Part shown: positions 52,280 through 63,953 of the stretch, piece by piece
Layout of the letters: each line of letters starts with the position of its first letter
Numbering within the stretch: the first letter of the stretch is position 1
Assembly: GCF_013114825.1 (NCBI RefSeq)
Contig: NZ_JAAVLX010000003.1
Span: forward strand, 248,001-312,000
Direction: 5' to 3'
DNA from: Bradyrhizobium australiense
GTDB lineage: Bacteria > Pseudomonadota > Alphaproteobacteria > Rhizobiales > Xanthobacteraceae
Length of the DNA: 64,000 bases
Notes under the pieces: model-generated
Told to the model about the DNA's origin: nothing
Seen by the model: the letters and a program-made list of their open reading frames with translations, nothing else
Databases searched by the model: none
Program-made: the position numbers and the translations under genes

Positions 52280-53682
52280 TTGAGCGTGAGCTTGCTCGCC
52301 AACAAGCGGAAGCGCAGCAGCAGAAGCACGGCGTAAGCCGCGGTTCCCACCGATAGCCCGATCCACACGCCGACCGCGCCTGATAGTGTCCAGAAGCCGA
52401 GCCAGCAGGCACAGGCGAAACCGATCAGCCAGTAGCTGAGGATTGCGAACAACAGGGGCACGCGCGTGTCGTTCATGCCGCGCAGCGAGCCGGCGGCAAT
52501 CGTCTGGATGGCGTCGGCGATGAAGAAGGTCGATCCGACCAGCAGCAGCGTCGCGGAGAGTTCGGCCGTCGCGTCAGTGCTCTCGCCAAGAAAAATCTCC
52601 GCAATGCCGAACCGGCTGACGATTACGGCGAGCGTCAGCATCGCGGCGAGCACGATGCCAAGCGAGGTCGCGACGTAGCCGGCACGCCGCACCGCTCCGG
52701 CGTCGCCGCGGCCGATGCCATGGCCGACCCGCACGGTGGCGGCCATGCCGATGCCGAACGGCACCATGAACAGGATGGCCGCGACCTGCAGCGCGATCTG
52801 ATGCGCTGCCAGCGCGGTGGTGCTGATCAGGCCCATCAAAAGGCCGGCCGCGCCGAACAGGCCGTATTCGAGCAGGAAGGAGAGCGAGATCGGCGCACCG
52901 ATGACGACGAGTTGGCGCATCAGCTTCCAGTCGACACGCCAGAAATGGCCGAGTATGTGAAATTTTCGGAACGGGCGGCGGCGTGCGGCAAACCACAGGC
53001 CAGCCAGGAATGAGCCGACATTGACGATGGAGGTCGCGAGGCCCACGCCGAACAGGCCGAGTCCCGGCAGGCCGAACGCGCCATACAGCAGCAAATAGAC
53101 CAGCCCCGCATTGGCCGGGATCGCGGCCAGCGTGATCCACAGGATCGGCTCGGGGTGGTTGACCGCGCTCATGAAGCCGCGGATGGCCATAAACCACAGC
53201 GCAGGCAGAATGCTCCAGGTCAGACCCAACAGATACTGCTGGGCGAGATGGGCAGCCGTCGGCGCCTGGCCCAGCATCAACAGGATCGGTTCGCCGTAGA
53301 ACGACAGCGCCATCATCGGCAACGACATCAGGAGTGCAGTCCACATGCCAACACGCAGCGACCGCCGGATCAAATGTGGATTGCGTGCGCCAAATGCCTG
53401 CGCCGCCAAGGGTGCTACGGCAGACACCAGTCCCATGCCGAAGGTGAAGCTGACAAAGAAGACGGTATGCGCCAGCGCGGCCGCAGCCATGGCCTCGCTG
53501 CCGAGCCGGCCGATCAGGGCAATGTCGGTCGTCATCATCGCGATCTGCCCGAGTTGGGTCAGCGCGATCGGCACCGCGAGTTTCAGCGTCTCGGCAAGCT
53601 CAATCGCGAGATGACGGCCAGGCACGGCCGCAGAGGCGGGCGGCGCAACGGTTGCGCGTTGAATTTTTTCGAGCGAGGTCAT
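52276..53682 (-). CDS. MATE-family efflux transporter
   Basis: Cation-coupled multidrug/organic cation exporter, 468 aa with 12 predicted helices in two related halves. Segments such as PIALTQLGQIAMMTTDIALI, GLVSAVAPLAAQAFGARN and the second-half GIGMAATVRVGHGIGRGD are characteristic of the NorM-like branch. ATG at 53682. Followed by the overlapping DUF2867 gene and preceded by murA at 54 bases on the same strand. Confidence 0.95.
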   Translation of the reverse strand: MTSLEKIQRATVAPPASAAVPGRHLAIELAETLKLAVPIALTQLGQIAMMTTDIALIGRLGSEAMAAAALAHTVFFVSFTFGMGLVSAVAPLAAQAFGARNPHLIRRSLRVGMWTALLMSLPMMALSFYGEPILLMLGQAPTAAHLAQQYLLGLTWSILPALWFMAIRGFMSAVNHPEPILWITLAAIPANAGLVYLLLYGAFGLPGLGLFGVGLATSIVNVGSFLAGLWFAARRRPFRKFHILGHFWRVDWKLMRQLVVIGAPISLSFLLEYGLFGAAGLLMGLISTTALAAHQIALQVAAILFMVPFGIGMAATVRVGHGIGRGDAGAVRRAGYVATSLGIVLAAMLTLAVIVSRFGIAEIFLGESTDATAELSATLLLVGSTFFIADAIQTIAAGSLRGMNDTRVPLLFAILSYWLIGFACACWLGFWTLSGAVGVWIGLSVGTAAYAVLLLLRFRLLASKLTLK

Positions 53683-53736
53683 TGCAACAGATTAATACCG
53701 GCGAAGGTCAAAAAAGTGACGCCGGGCGTCCGCCGC

Positions 53737-55056
53737 CTAATGGCCGTCGCGTGCCGGCACTCGGGTAATTCTCGCGCCGAGCGCGTTGAGCCGCTCCTCG
53801 ATGCGCTCGTAGCCGCGCTCGATCTGGTCGGCATTGTTGATCGTTGACGTGCCCTCGGCTGCGACCGCCGCCAGCAGCATGGCCATGCCGGCGCGGATGT
53901 CGGGGGAGGTCATCGGGGCGCCGCGCAGCCGGCTCGGGCCGGCCACGATCGCGCGATGTGGATCGCACAGTACGATCCGGGCGCCCATCGAGATCAGCTT
54001 GTCGACGAAGAACATCCGCGACTCGAACATTTTTTCGAACATCAGGATCACGCCGTCGCATTGCGTGGCGGTGACGATCGCAATCGACATCAGGTCGGCC
54101 GGGAAGGCCGGCCACGGCTGGTCCTCGAGTTTTGGCACATGCCCGCCGAAATCGTCATGGATTTTCATGGTCTGCCCTGAGGGCACCACGAGATCGTCGC
54201 CCTCGATGCCGCAGACGATGCCGAGCCGCTCAAACCCCATCCGGATCGAACGCAGATGCTCGACACCGGCCTTTGCGATGCGCAGCGGCGAGCGCGTCAC
54301 GGCGGCAAGTCCGATCAGCGAGCCGACCTCGATATGGTCGGGCTGGATCGAATAGCTGGTGCCGCCAAGCGTCGCCGGGCCGTGAACGATAATGGTGTTG
54401 GTGCCGATGCCCTCGATTTTGGCGCCGAGCGCGACCAGGAAATGCGCGAGGTCCTGCACATGCGGCTCGGATGCAGCATTGCGCAAATAGGTGGTGCCGT
54501 GGGCGGCAACCGCCGCGACCAGCGCGTTTTCGGTGGCGGTGACGCTGGGCTCGTCGAGGAACACATCGGCGCCCTCCAGCCGACTGGCGCGGAATTCCAG
54601 CCGATGGGTGGCGGTGACGGCGGCGCCGAGCTGCTCGAAGGCAAGGAAATGCGTGTCGAGACGGCGGCGGCCGATAACGTCGCCGCCGGGTGGCGGCAGC
54701 GCCACCTCGCCGCAGCGCGCCAATAACGGCCCCGCCAGCAGGATCGAGGCGCGGATCCGCGCGCAGAGTTCGGGATCGAGATCGGCGGCGCGGACGTCCT
54801 TGGCATGGATCGCAAGCCGGTTGCGTGCCTGCCATTCGGCGGAAGCGCCGACCGAGCGGATCAATTCGACCAGCGTTTCGGTGTCGCGGATGCGCGGCAC
54901 GTTGTCCAACGTGACCGGATGCTCGGTGAGCAGGGCGGCAGCGATGATCGGAAGCGCCGAATTCTTGTTGCCGGACGGCTCGATCGTTCCCGAAAGGCGG
55001 TGGCCGCCTTCAACGATGTACTGAATGGGCGGCACGGGCACTGTCCCCAACATCAT
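53737..55056 (-). CDS. murA: UDP-N-acetylglucosamine 1-carboxyvinyltransferase with Asp at the Cys115 position
   Basis: First committed step of peptidoglycan synthesis, adding enolpyruvate to UDP-GlcNAc. It is 439 aa from the ATG at 55056 (GGAG seven bases upstream). Substrate-binding Lys31-Asn32 in SGNKNSALP, the Asp of PWPAFPADL and the Arg in RGYERIEERL are kept. The loop residue normally Cys (E. coli Cys115) is Asp126 in PPPGGDVIGRR. Cys-to-Asp at this site is known from mycobacteria and Chlamydia; it keeps activity and gives natural fosfomycin resistance. Whether another, Cys-type murA exists in the genome cannot be seen here. Confidence 0.95.
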   Translation of the reverse strand: MMLGTVPVPPIQYIVEGGHRLSGTIEPSGNKNSALPIIAAALLTEHPVTLDNVPRIRDTETLVELIRSVGASAEWQARNRLAIHAKDVRAADLDPELCARIRASILLAGPLLARCGEVALPPPGGDVIGRRRLDTHFLAFEQLGAAVTATHRLEFRASRLEGADVFLDEPSVTATENALVAAVAAHGTTYLRNAASEPHVQDLAHFLVALGAKIEGIGTNTIIVHGPATLGGTSYSIQPDHIEVGSLIGLAAVTRSPLRIAKAGVEHLRSIRMGFERLGIVCGIEGDDLVVPSGQTMKIHDDFGGHVPKLEDQPWPAFPADLMSIAIVTATQCDGVILMFEKMFESRMFFVDKLISMGARIVLCDPHRAIVAGPSRLRGAPMTSPDIRAGMAMLLAAVAAEGTSTINNADQIERGYERIEERLNALGARITRVPARDGH

Positions 55057-55322
55057 TCCCAAGCTCCATTCCTCAAAATTCGGCAGCAAGATCAATGGCG
55101 GATCCGGGCGCTATAACAGATAAAACCGACTCAAGTAACGCAATTCATTCGGGCTAGGTCCTGCACCCAGCCCTGTCGCAGTCGAATGTCGACCGCAATC
55201 CGCATCCCCTCCGCGACGGCCAGGACCTCCACAGAATATCTACGCACCGGCGATGACAGCCGGTGCGGTATACTTCGCTATGACGCGCTTGATCGGACGC
55301 GGCGCCGCTGAGGAGAAACGAG

Positions 55323-56270
55323 ATGGAAGTGGCCGACCTGGTCCTGCCCATGTTTGCGATCATCGTCACCGGCTGGCTGGCCGGATGGCTCGGCTACATA
55401 TCGCGATCACTGGCTGACGGGCTCGTGCACTTCGCCTACAATGTCGCGATGCCGGCGCTGCTGTTCGTTACTATCGCGCAGGAACCGGCGCACAGTCTTC
55501 TGGAATGGCGTTTTCTGCTCGCATTCGGAGGCGGCTCAATCTTTTGCTTCATGCTGGTGTTCCTGGCGATTCGCGCCGGATTGGGACGTGACGTCGCCAG
55601 CAGCACGATGTACGGAATGACGTCGGCCATGACCAATACCGGCTTCGTGGCGCTGCCGATCCTTCACTCTGTCTGCGGCCAGCCTGCCGTCTTGCCAGCC
55701 GCTGTCGCAACCGTATTCGTGGCGGCGGTGATGTTTCCCCTGACAGTCGTCCTCCTGGAAAGCGAAGGAAGCGACACGCACGGACTATCAGCACGTCCGG
55801 TTGTTCTGGTGAGGCAGATCGTGCTCAATCCGATGGTGCTATCGACGATCATCGGTCTGGCGTGGGCGATCGCAGGCCTGCCGATTCCGACGCCGATCGC
55901 GGCGTACATGAATATCTTCGCGGGCGCGCTCACGCCGTGCGCGCTCTTTGCCATCGGGCTTGGCTTATCGGTCGAAGAAATGCGGTCGAACCTTGCATCG
56001 TCCGTCGTGCTCGCGGCCGTGAAGCTCGTGTTCATGCCGTTGATCGTCTACGGTCTGTGTGTGGCTTTGGGCCTCCGGCCTCTCTACACGATCGTCGCCG
56101 TCGTCTGCGCCGCGGTACCGACCGCGAAGACGGTGTATATTCTGGCACGGGAACACCATGTGGAGGAGCCGCTGGTAGCGGCCACGGTCTCGGTCACGAC
56201 GATGCTGTCGGTCGTGACGTTGCTGGGATGGCTCTACGCCCTTTCACGAATTACGACGCAGGCGAGCTAA
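55323..56270 (+). CDS. AEC-family transporter (auxin efflux carrier type)
   Basis: Membrane protein of 315 aa with about ten helices in two inverted halves: LVLPMFAIIVTGWLAGWLGY at the start, MTSAMTNTGFVALPILHSV at the first cross-over region and ALTPCALFAIGLGLSVEEM. Proteins of this family export malonate, malate, auxin-like acids and other anions. The ATG at 55323 has GAGGAGAAACG upstream. It stands alone between murA (divergent) and gyrB (convergent). Confidence 0.94.
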   Translation: MEVADLVLPMFAIIVTGWLAGWLGYISRSLADGLVHFAYNVAMPALLFVTIAQEPAHSLLEWRFLLAFGGGSIFCFMLVFLAIRAGLGRDVASSTMYGMTSAMTNTGFVALPILHSVCGQPAVLPAAVATVFVAAVMFPLTVVLLESEGSDTHGLSARPVVLVRQIVLNPMVLSTIIGLAWAIAGLPIPTPIAAYMNIFAGALTPCALFAIGLGLSVEEMRSNLASSVVLAAVKLVFMPLIVYGLCVALGLRPLYTIVAVVCAAVPTAKTVYILAREHHVEEPLVAATVSVTTMLSVVTLLGWLYALSRITTQAS

Positions 56271-56461
56271 CGCGGGGAGAAGCGCCGGGCATACGTGACG
56301 TCCATCGCGATCAGTATGCAGCGGCCGCGAACGAGACGGCGTGGTGGTAATCGCGCAGAATCGCGAGCTCGCACTCGCCATACATTGCGCATCCAAGTGA
56401 GCTGGCAGCCCCGCTGCTGGAAGTGGCGGGTAACCCCTTCGTAGGACAGGCGCTCGCTGCC

Positions 56462-59232
<2,771 letters not shown>

Positions 59233-61119
59233 TTGTCCTCGCCTTCAGCAAAATATCGGCCTGATGTCGACGGCCTCCGGGCCATCGCCGTAATGCTGGT
59301 CCTGAATTTCCATGCATTCCCGGACGTCATGCCGGGCGGCTTCATCGGCGTTGATGTGTTCTTCGTGATCTCGGGCTTTCTGATTACCGGGATCATCGCC
59401 CGAGAACTGGAGCTCGGCCGCTTCAGCCTGATCGAATTCTACAACCGTCGGATCCGGCGCATCTTCCCGGCGCTGATCGTAGTGCTCTCTGCCACATCGA
59501 TCCTGGGCTGGTTCTGGATGCTGCCAAAGTCCCTCGCGCAGCTCGGCAGCGACACATTCGCCAGCGCGGCGTTTTTGGCCAATATCGCCTTGTTGCTGCA
59601 GTCCGGCTATTTCGATGTCGAATCCGCCAAGAAGCCGCTGCTGCATCTGTGGTCGCTCGGCATCGAGGAACAGTTTTATCTGTTCTGGCCGCTGCTCCTG
59701 ATGCTCGCAGCCCGGCTGCGAATGAGCATCATGGCGGTGGCCGCGGTGCTCGGCGTCGGGTCCTTGCTGCTCAATCTCGCGTTGATCGGTTCGGATCCCG
59801 TTGCGACCTTCTATTTGCCGTTTACCCGGGCGTTCGAGTTGCTCACCGGAGCGGCGCTGGCGTGCGGCTGGAACAAGGTCGGCCACCGCGTCAAAGCGAG
59901 TGAGTGGCGCGCCTGGATCGGCGTGGCGCTGATCGCCGTAGCTGCCGTGATCCTCGACAGCCATCGCGCCTTTCCGGGTTGGTGGGCGGTGTTGCCGGTC
60001 GCAGGCACCGCGCTTCTGCTGTCATCGCCCGCGGCCTGGGTAAACCGGGTTGTTCTCGCAAGCCCGCCTTTGGCGTGGATCGGGCTGATCAGCTATCCGC
60101 TCTATCTCTGGCACTGGCCGCTATTGGTGTTCGGCGGGATTATCAAGTTCGGTCCGCTGACGCTGCCGGAACGCGAATTGATATTGCTTGCGAGCGTGCT
60201 GCTGGCCTGGGCGACCTACCGGTTTGTCGAGATGCCGATCCGGTTCGGCGTCCCGAGCCGGCGCAAGATGTTCGGGCTTGGCACCAGCATGGCGATGATC
60301 GCGGTCGCCGGCATTGCCGCCATCTGGGGAGGCGGCTTCGACTTCCGGCTGCCGCCGGAAATTCGTGCGATGGCCAATGTGACGACGGAGAGTTTCAAGT
60401 GGCGGTTTCACGAATGCCTGCTCGATCTCAGTCGCGAAATGACGTTTGCCGACACGTGCATCGAGCGCGATCGGCGTCCGCTGGTTGTGATATGGGGCGA
60501 TTCGACCGCCGGCGCGCTGTTGCCGGGCCTGCGCAAAGCGCAGGAGGAGCGAGGCTTCGCCATTGCGCAGCTTACCTCCAGTTCCTGCATTCCGGCGCTG
60601 AACGCCGATATTGTGGGTACGCCCAATTGCCGCGCGATGAATGACAAGGTCTTTTCGCTTATCCGGCAGATCAGGCCCGACATCGTGTTGCTGCACGGTA
60701 CCTGGGAGAAACATCTCGACAACGTAGCTGAGACGGTGACCGCGCTGAAGAAGGAGACGAATGCCCGCGTCGTTGTTCTTGGCGGAGTGCCGTGGTGGCG
60801 GCGCGGGCTTCCGTCCGAGGTGCTCAGATATTTCATGCTCCATCGCACGCTGATCCCGCAGCGTTCGCCCGATGCGGCGCCACCCACCGCCTACGATGCC
60901 ATCATGCGCGCCAGGCTCGAGCCGCTCGGTGCGGAGTTCATCTCGGCGGCGCACGCCCTTTGCAATGTGCAGGGGTGCCTGACACGCATTGGTGATGCGG
61001 CAGGCGATCTCACCACGAGCGATCAGGTGCACCTGACCGAAAAGGGATCGGTATTTTTGGCTGCGTCGATTATCGACCGCTTGCTCGGCAGCGAGGCGTC
61101 AGAAGGTAAGAGGCGCTGA
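59233..61119 (+). CDS. Membrane acyltransferase (AT3/OafA type) fused to an SGNH domain
   Basis: A 628-aa O-acyltransferase probably modifying a surface polysaccharide. N-terminal AT3 domain with about ten helices: RPDVDGLRAIAVMLVLNFHA, FFVISGFLITGII, the RIRRIFPAL motif and LLHLWSLGIEEQFYLFWP. The C-terminal periplasmic SGNH-hydrolase-like domain has Ser424 in WGDSTAG and the Asp597/His600 pair in SDQVHLTEKG. The same two-domain layout occurs in OafB of Salmonella O-antigen acetylation. TTG start at 59233; no better start is in frame. It sits between gyrB and recF on the opposite strand. Confidence 0.93.
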   Translation: MSSPSAKYRPDVDGLRAIAVMLVLNFHAFPDVMPGGFIGVDVFFVISGFLITGIIARELELGRFSLIEFYNRRIRRIFPALIVVLSATSILGWFWMLPKSLAQLGSDTFASAAFLANIALLLQSGYFDVESAKKPLLHLWSLGIEEQFYLFWPLLLMLAARLRMSIMAVAAVLGVGSLLLNLALIGSDPVATFYLPFTRAFELLTGAALACGWNKVGHRVKASEWRAWIGVALIAVAAVILDSHRAFPGWWAVLPVAGTALLLSSPAAWVNRVVLASPPLAWIGLISYPLYLWHWPLLVFGGIIKFGPLTLPERELILLASVLLAWATYRFVEMPIRFGVPSRRKMFGLGTSMAMIAVAGIAAIWGGGFDFRLPPEIRAMANVTTESFKWRFHECLLDLSREMTFADTCIERDRRPLVVIWGDSTAGALLPGLRKAQEERGFAIAQLTSSSCIPALNADIVGTPNCRAMNDKVFSLIRQIRPDIVLLHGTWEKHLDNVAETVTALKKETNARVVVLGGVPWWRRGLPSEVLRYFMLHRTLIPQRSPDAAPPTAYDAIMRARLEPLGAEFISAAHALCNVQGCLTRIGDAAGDLTTSDQVHLTEKGSVFLAASIIDRLLGSEASEGKRR

Positions 61120-61126
61120 AAAGCTT

Positions 61127-62263
61127 CTAGGCGCGGCGGCTCACCTGGCCAGACTCGACGTCAAATATCTCGCCGGTCGCTCCGATACCGACGAACGCTG
61201 CCGGATCTGCGCCAGTCATCCAGACCTGCGCGCCGAGCACGGCGAGTTCATCGAACAATGCCTTGCGCCTATTGGGATCGAGATGCGCCACCACTTCGTC
61301 GAGCAGCAACAGCGGCACGATGCCGGTCATCTCGGCAACCAGCGTGGCGTGCGCCAGCACCAGCCCGATCAGCAGCGCCTTCTGCTCGCCGGTGGAGGCG
61401 TCGCGGGCCGGCATGTTTTTTGGTGCGTAGATCACCTGAAGATCGGTGAGGTGGGGACCATCCAGCGTGCGGCCGGCGGCTGCGTCGCGGGCGCGGCTGG
61501 CACGCAGGATCTCGCGGTAGCGATCCTCCACGGATGTCGCGGACTCGTTGAGCAGTGCATTTTCCATCCAGCCGTCGAGCATGATCTGCGCCGATGGAAA
61601 GGCGGAAGCCGCGCCGCGTTCGCGCAGCATCGCTGCCAATCTGGTCACGGTCTGGCCGCGCGTAGCGGCGACGGCGACCGCAAGCTCGGCAGTTTCGCGC
61701 TCAATCGCGTCACACCAATGGTCGTCATAATTGCGCACTTCAAGCAGACGATTGCGCGAGCGCAACGAGCGCTCCAGCGCCGAGACGCGGCTGGAATGCT
61801 CGCTGTCGATCGCCAGCACCAAGCGATCGAAGAAGCGCCTTCGTTCCGAGGCAGCGCCAAGGAACAGCCCGTCCATCGCCGGCGTCAGCCACACCATGCG
61901 TAAGTGGTCGCCGAACGCGGTTGCCGAGCTCACCGGTTCGCGATCGATCCGGCACCGTCGGCCTGAGGAGGCATCCGCGGCCGGCGCATCGATGCCGGTG
62001 CCGAGGGTAGCAAGCCCGAGTGCGCCCTCGACCTCGGCCGATACCGCCCAGGACCCGTCGCCCTGGTTGTCTGCGACATCCTCCAGCGTCGCGCGCCGCA
62101 GGCCGCGTCCCGGCGAGAGAAACGAGATCGCTTCCAGGCAATTGGTCTTGCCCGCGCCGTTCGGCCCCACCAGCACTACCATATCGCCGCGCACCTGCAC
62201 GCTCGCCGCGCGATAATTGCGAAAATGGGTCAGCGACAGGCGGTGGATGCGAGAGGGGGTCAT
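61127..62263 (-). CDS. recF: DNA replication and repair protein RecF
   Basis: SMC-like ATPase that loads RecA at gaps with RecO and RecR. It is 378 aa from the ATG at 62263. Walker A VGPNGAGKT at 32-40, signature ASTGEQKALLIGLVLA and Walker B LLLLDEVVAHLD, all present, plus the opening RIHRLSLTHFRNYR. The 3' end lies seven bases from the convergent acyltransferase stop. The start is only six bases from a palindromic repeat that begins the GIY-YIG unit. Confidence 0.97.
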   Translation of the reverse strand: MTPSRIHRLSLTHFRNYRAASVQVRGDMVVLVGPNGAGKTNCLEAISFLSPGRGLRRATLEDVADNQGDGSWAVSAEVEGALGLATLGTGIDAPAADASSGRRCRIDREPVSSATAFGDHLRMVWLTPAMDGLFLGAASERRRFFDRLVLAIDSEHSSRVSALERSLRSRNRLLEVRNYDDHWCDAIERETAELAVAVAATRGQTVTRLAAMLRERGAASAFPSAQIMLDGWMENALLNESATSVEDRYREILRASRARDAAAGRTLDGPHLTDLQVIYAPKNMPARDASTGEQKALLIGLVLAHATLVAEMTGIVPLLLLDEVVAHLDPNRRKALFDELAVLGAQVWMTGADPAAFVGIGATGEIFDVESGQVSRRA

Positions 62264-62269
62264 GGCCAG

Positions 62270-62303
62270 GTTGTCATTGCCGGGCTTGACCCGGCAATCC
62301 ATC
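62270..62303. repeat. Left inverted arm of the GIY-YIG unit
   Basis: 34 bases, itself a hairpin (GTCATTGCCGGGC / CCCGGCAATCCA type). Inverse of 62604-62637 with one mismatch. The core resembles the repeat at 6940-7010. Confidence 0.85.
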
Positions 62304-62310
62304 GTCCGCG

Positions 62311-62589
62311 CTAGCGGACAATCTCATCATACAAATCCTTCCAATCGGGATTGCCTGCGACAATCAGGTCGATTTTCCACTCGCGAGACCAATGCTTGAT
62401 GTTCTTCTCGCGTTGAAGTGCGTTCGTAATTCCGTCGTGTGCTTCGAAGTATACCAGCATCTTGATGCCGTATCGCTTGGTAAATCCGTCAGCCAAGCTT
62501 TCCCGGTGCTCGTAGACGCGCCTCAGTAGGTTGTTCGTTACGCCGACATACAGCGTTCCGCCTGGTTTGCTCGCGAGGATGACACCCAA
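62311..62589 (-). pseudogene. GIY-YIG nuclease family protein, 5' end probably frameshifted
   Basis: A 92-codon frame from a TTG at 62589. It keeps the second half of the nuclease core (GTLYVGVTN, LLRRVYEHRE), the family stretches KRYGIKMLVYFEAHD and LQREKNIKHWSREWKIDLI, and the normal end NPDWKDLYDEIV. The first motif of the fold is broken: AYWV and ILASK, which should be joined by Tyr as AYWVYILASK, lie in different frames around 62580, as if one base were lost. The catalytic first Tyr is therefore missing from this frame, and no good start exists. It is either a recent pseudogene or a sequencing error. The family is small, stand-alone (UPF0213-like) and common in rhizobia. Confidence 0.75.
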
Positions 62590-62603
62590 TAGGCCTTTTT
62601 TTT

Positions 62604-62637
62604 GATGGATTGCCGGGTCAAACCCGGCAATGACAAC
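62604..62637. repeat. Right inverted arm of the GIY-YIG unit
   Basis: 34 bases, inverse of 62270-62303 with one mismatch. It ends six bases past the dnaN stop and could act as the 3' hairpin of the dnaN message. Confidence 0.85.
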
Positions 62638-62643
62638 TGAAGA

Positions 62644-63762
62644 TCACACCCGCATCGGCATCAGCACATAGAGAGCGCCCTTGTTGTCCTTGTCCTGCAC
62701 CAGCGTTGGCGAGCCGGGGTCGGCGAGGCGCAGCACGGCGACTTCGCCTTCGATCTGGGCGGCGATGTCGAGCAGATAGCGCGAGTTGAAGCCGATATCG
62801 AGCGCGTCGGAGGCGTATTCGACTTCCAGCTCTTCGGTGGCGCTGCCGGAATCGGGATTGGTCACCGACAGCACGAGCTTGCCGGCCGACAGCGCCAGCT
62901 TCACGGCACGGCCGCGCTCGCTCGAAATGGTCGAGACGCGGTCGACCGCCGCCTCGAAATCCTTCTTGTCGACGATCAGTTCCTTGTCGTTGTTCTGCGG
63001 AATGACGCGGCCGTAATCCGGGAAGGTTCCGTCGATCAGCTTTGAGGTCAGCACGACGTTGCCGAGGGTGAAGCGGATCTTGCCCTGCGACAGTTCGATT
63101 TTGATTTCGGCTTCATTGTCCTCGATCAGCCGCAACACCTCGCCCACCGTTTTGCGCGGCACGATCACGCCGGGCATGCCGGTGGCGCCGGAGGGCAGCG
63201 CCAGATCGATCTGCGCCAGCCGATGTCCGTCGGTCGCCACCCCACGTAATGTCGCAGCCTTGGCGCTGCCGGCCGTGTGCAGGTAGATGCCGTTGAGGTA
63301 ATAGCGGGTCTCTTCGGTCGAGATCGCAAACTGCGTACGGTCGATCAGGCGCTTGACGTCGGCAGCCGCGAGCGAGAACGAATGCGTCATGTCGCCGGCG
63401 GCGAGATCGGGGAAGTCGCTTTCGGGCAGGGTCTGCAGGGTAAAGCGCGAGCGGCCGGCACGGATGGCCATCACCGAGCGGTCGCCGTCGGCTTCCAGCA
63501 CGATCTGCGCACCGTCGGGCAGTTTGCGGACAATGTCATAGAACATGTGTGCCGGCACCGTGGTCGAGCCGCCGGTTGCCGTCTCCGCCGCCAGCGTTTC
63601 GGTCACCTCGAGGTCGAGGTCGGTCGCCTTCAGCGACAGCCTGGCGTTTTCGGCGCGAACCAGCACGTTGCCGAGGATCGGGATGGTGTTGCGGCGCTCG
63701 ACCACGCGATGGACGTGACCCAGCGATTTCAGCAGTTGCGCGCGTTCGACGGTGACCTTCAT
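62644..63762 (-). CDS. dnaN: DNA polymerase III beta subunit (sliding clamp)
   Basis: Ring-shaped processivity clamp of the replicase. It is 372 aa from the ATG at 63762, the usual length. The opening MKVTVERAQLLKSLGHVHRV, RNTIPILGNVLV, the middle-domain RVSTISSERGRAVKL and the C-terminal end YVLMPMRV are family hallmarks. It is followed by the GIY-YIG unit and recF, the usual dnaA-dnaN-recF order being interrupted by that insertion. dnaA should lie beyond the right edge. Confidence 0.98.
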   Translation of the reverse strand: MKVTVERAQLLKSLGHVHRVVERRNTIPILGNVLVRAENARLSLKATDLDLEVTETLAAETATGGSTTVPAHMFYDIVRKLPDGAQIVLEADGDRSVMAIRAGRSRFTLQTLPESDFPDLAAGDMTHSFSLAAADVKRLIDRTQFAISTEETRYYLNGIYLHTAGSAKAATLRGVATDGHRLAQIDLALPSGATGMPGVIVPRKTVGEVLRLIEDNEAEIKIELSQGKIRFTLGNVVLTSKLIDGTFPDYGRVIPQNNDKELIVDKKDFEAAVDRVSTISSERGRAVKLALSAGKLVLSVTNPDSGSATEELEVEYASDALDIGFNSRYLLDIAAQIEGEVAVLRLADPGSPTLVQDKDNKGALYVLMPMRV

Positions 63763-63953
63763 TGCAATACCCGCCAGAGATGGAAAAGCCGGGCGGCCCG
63801 TCAAGGCAGCGCCGCGGCATTGGAAACCCGAAAAGCCGGATCAGGATCGGATTTGATCAAACCCCCGGGGGGACCGCAAGGTGGCGCGGATGGGGCGCCG
63901 GTGCAAGGGAGGCGGGAGCCCGTTCCCCACTTTTGCGGCGAAAAATGCCGGCA

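Larger units (their letters stand above)
62270..62637. mobile_element. Repeat-bracketed GIY-YIG unit between dnaN and recF
   Basis: Two 34-base arms, 62270-62303 and 62604-62637, are inverted copies with a single mismatch. Each arm is itself palindromic around TTGCCGGG..CCCGGCAA. They enclose one damaged GIY-YIG nuclease gene and almost nothing else. The unit fits exactly into the dnaN-recF gap, starting six bases from each gene. The shape is that of a small mobile or REP-type element; mobility is inferred. No target duplication was identified with confidence. Confidence 0.6.

Noticed and set aside
55154..55369. 71-codon minus-strand frame upstream of the AEC gene
   Set aside because: Overlaps the AEC start and its ribosome site; no protein-like features.
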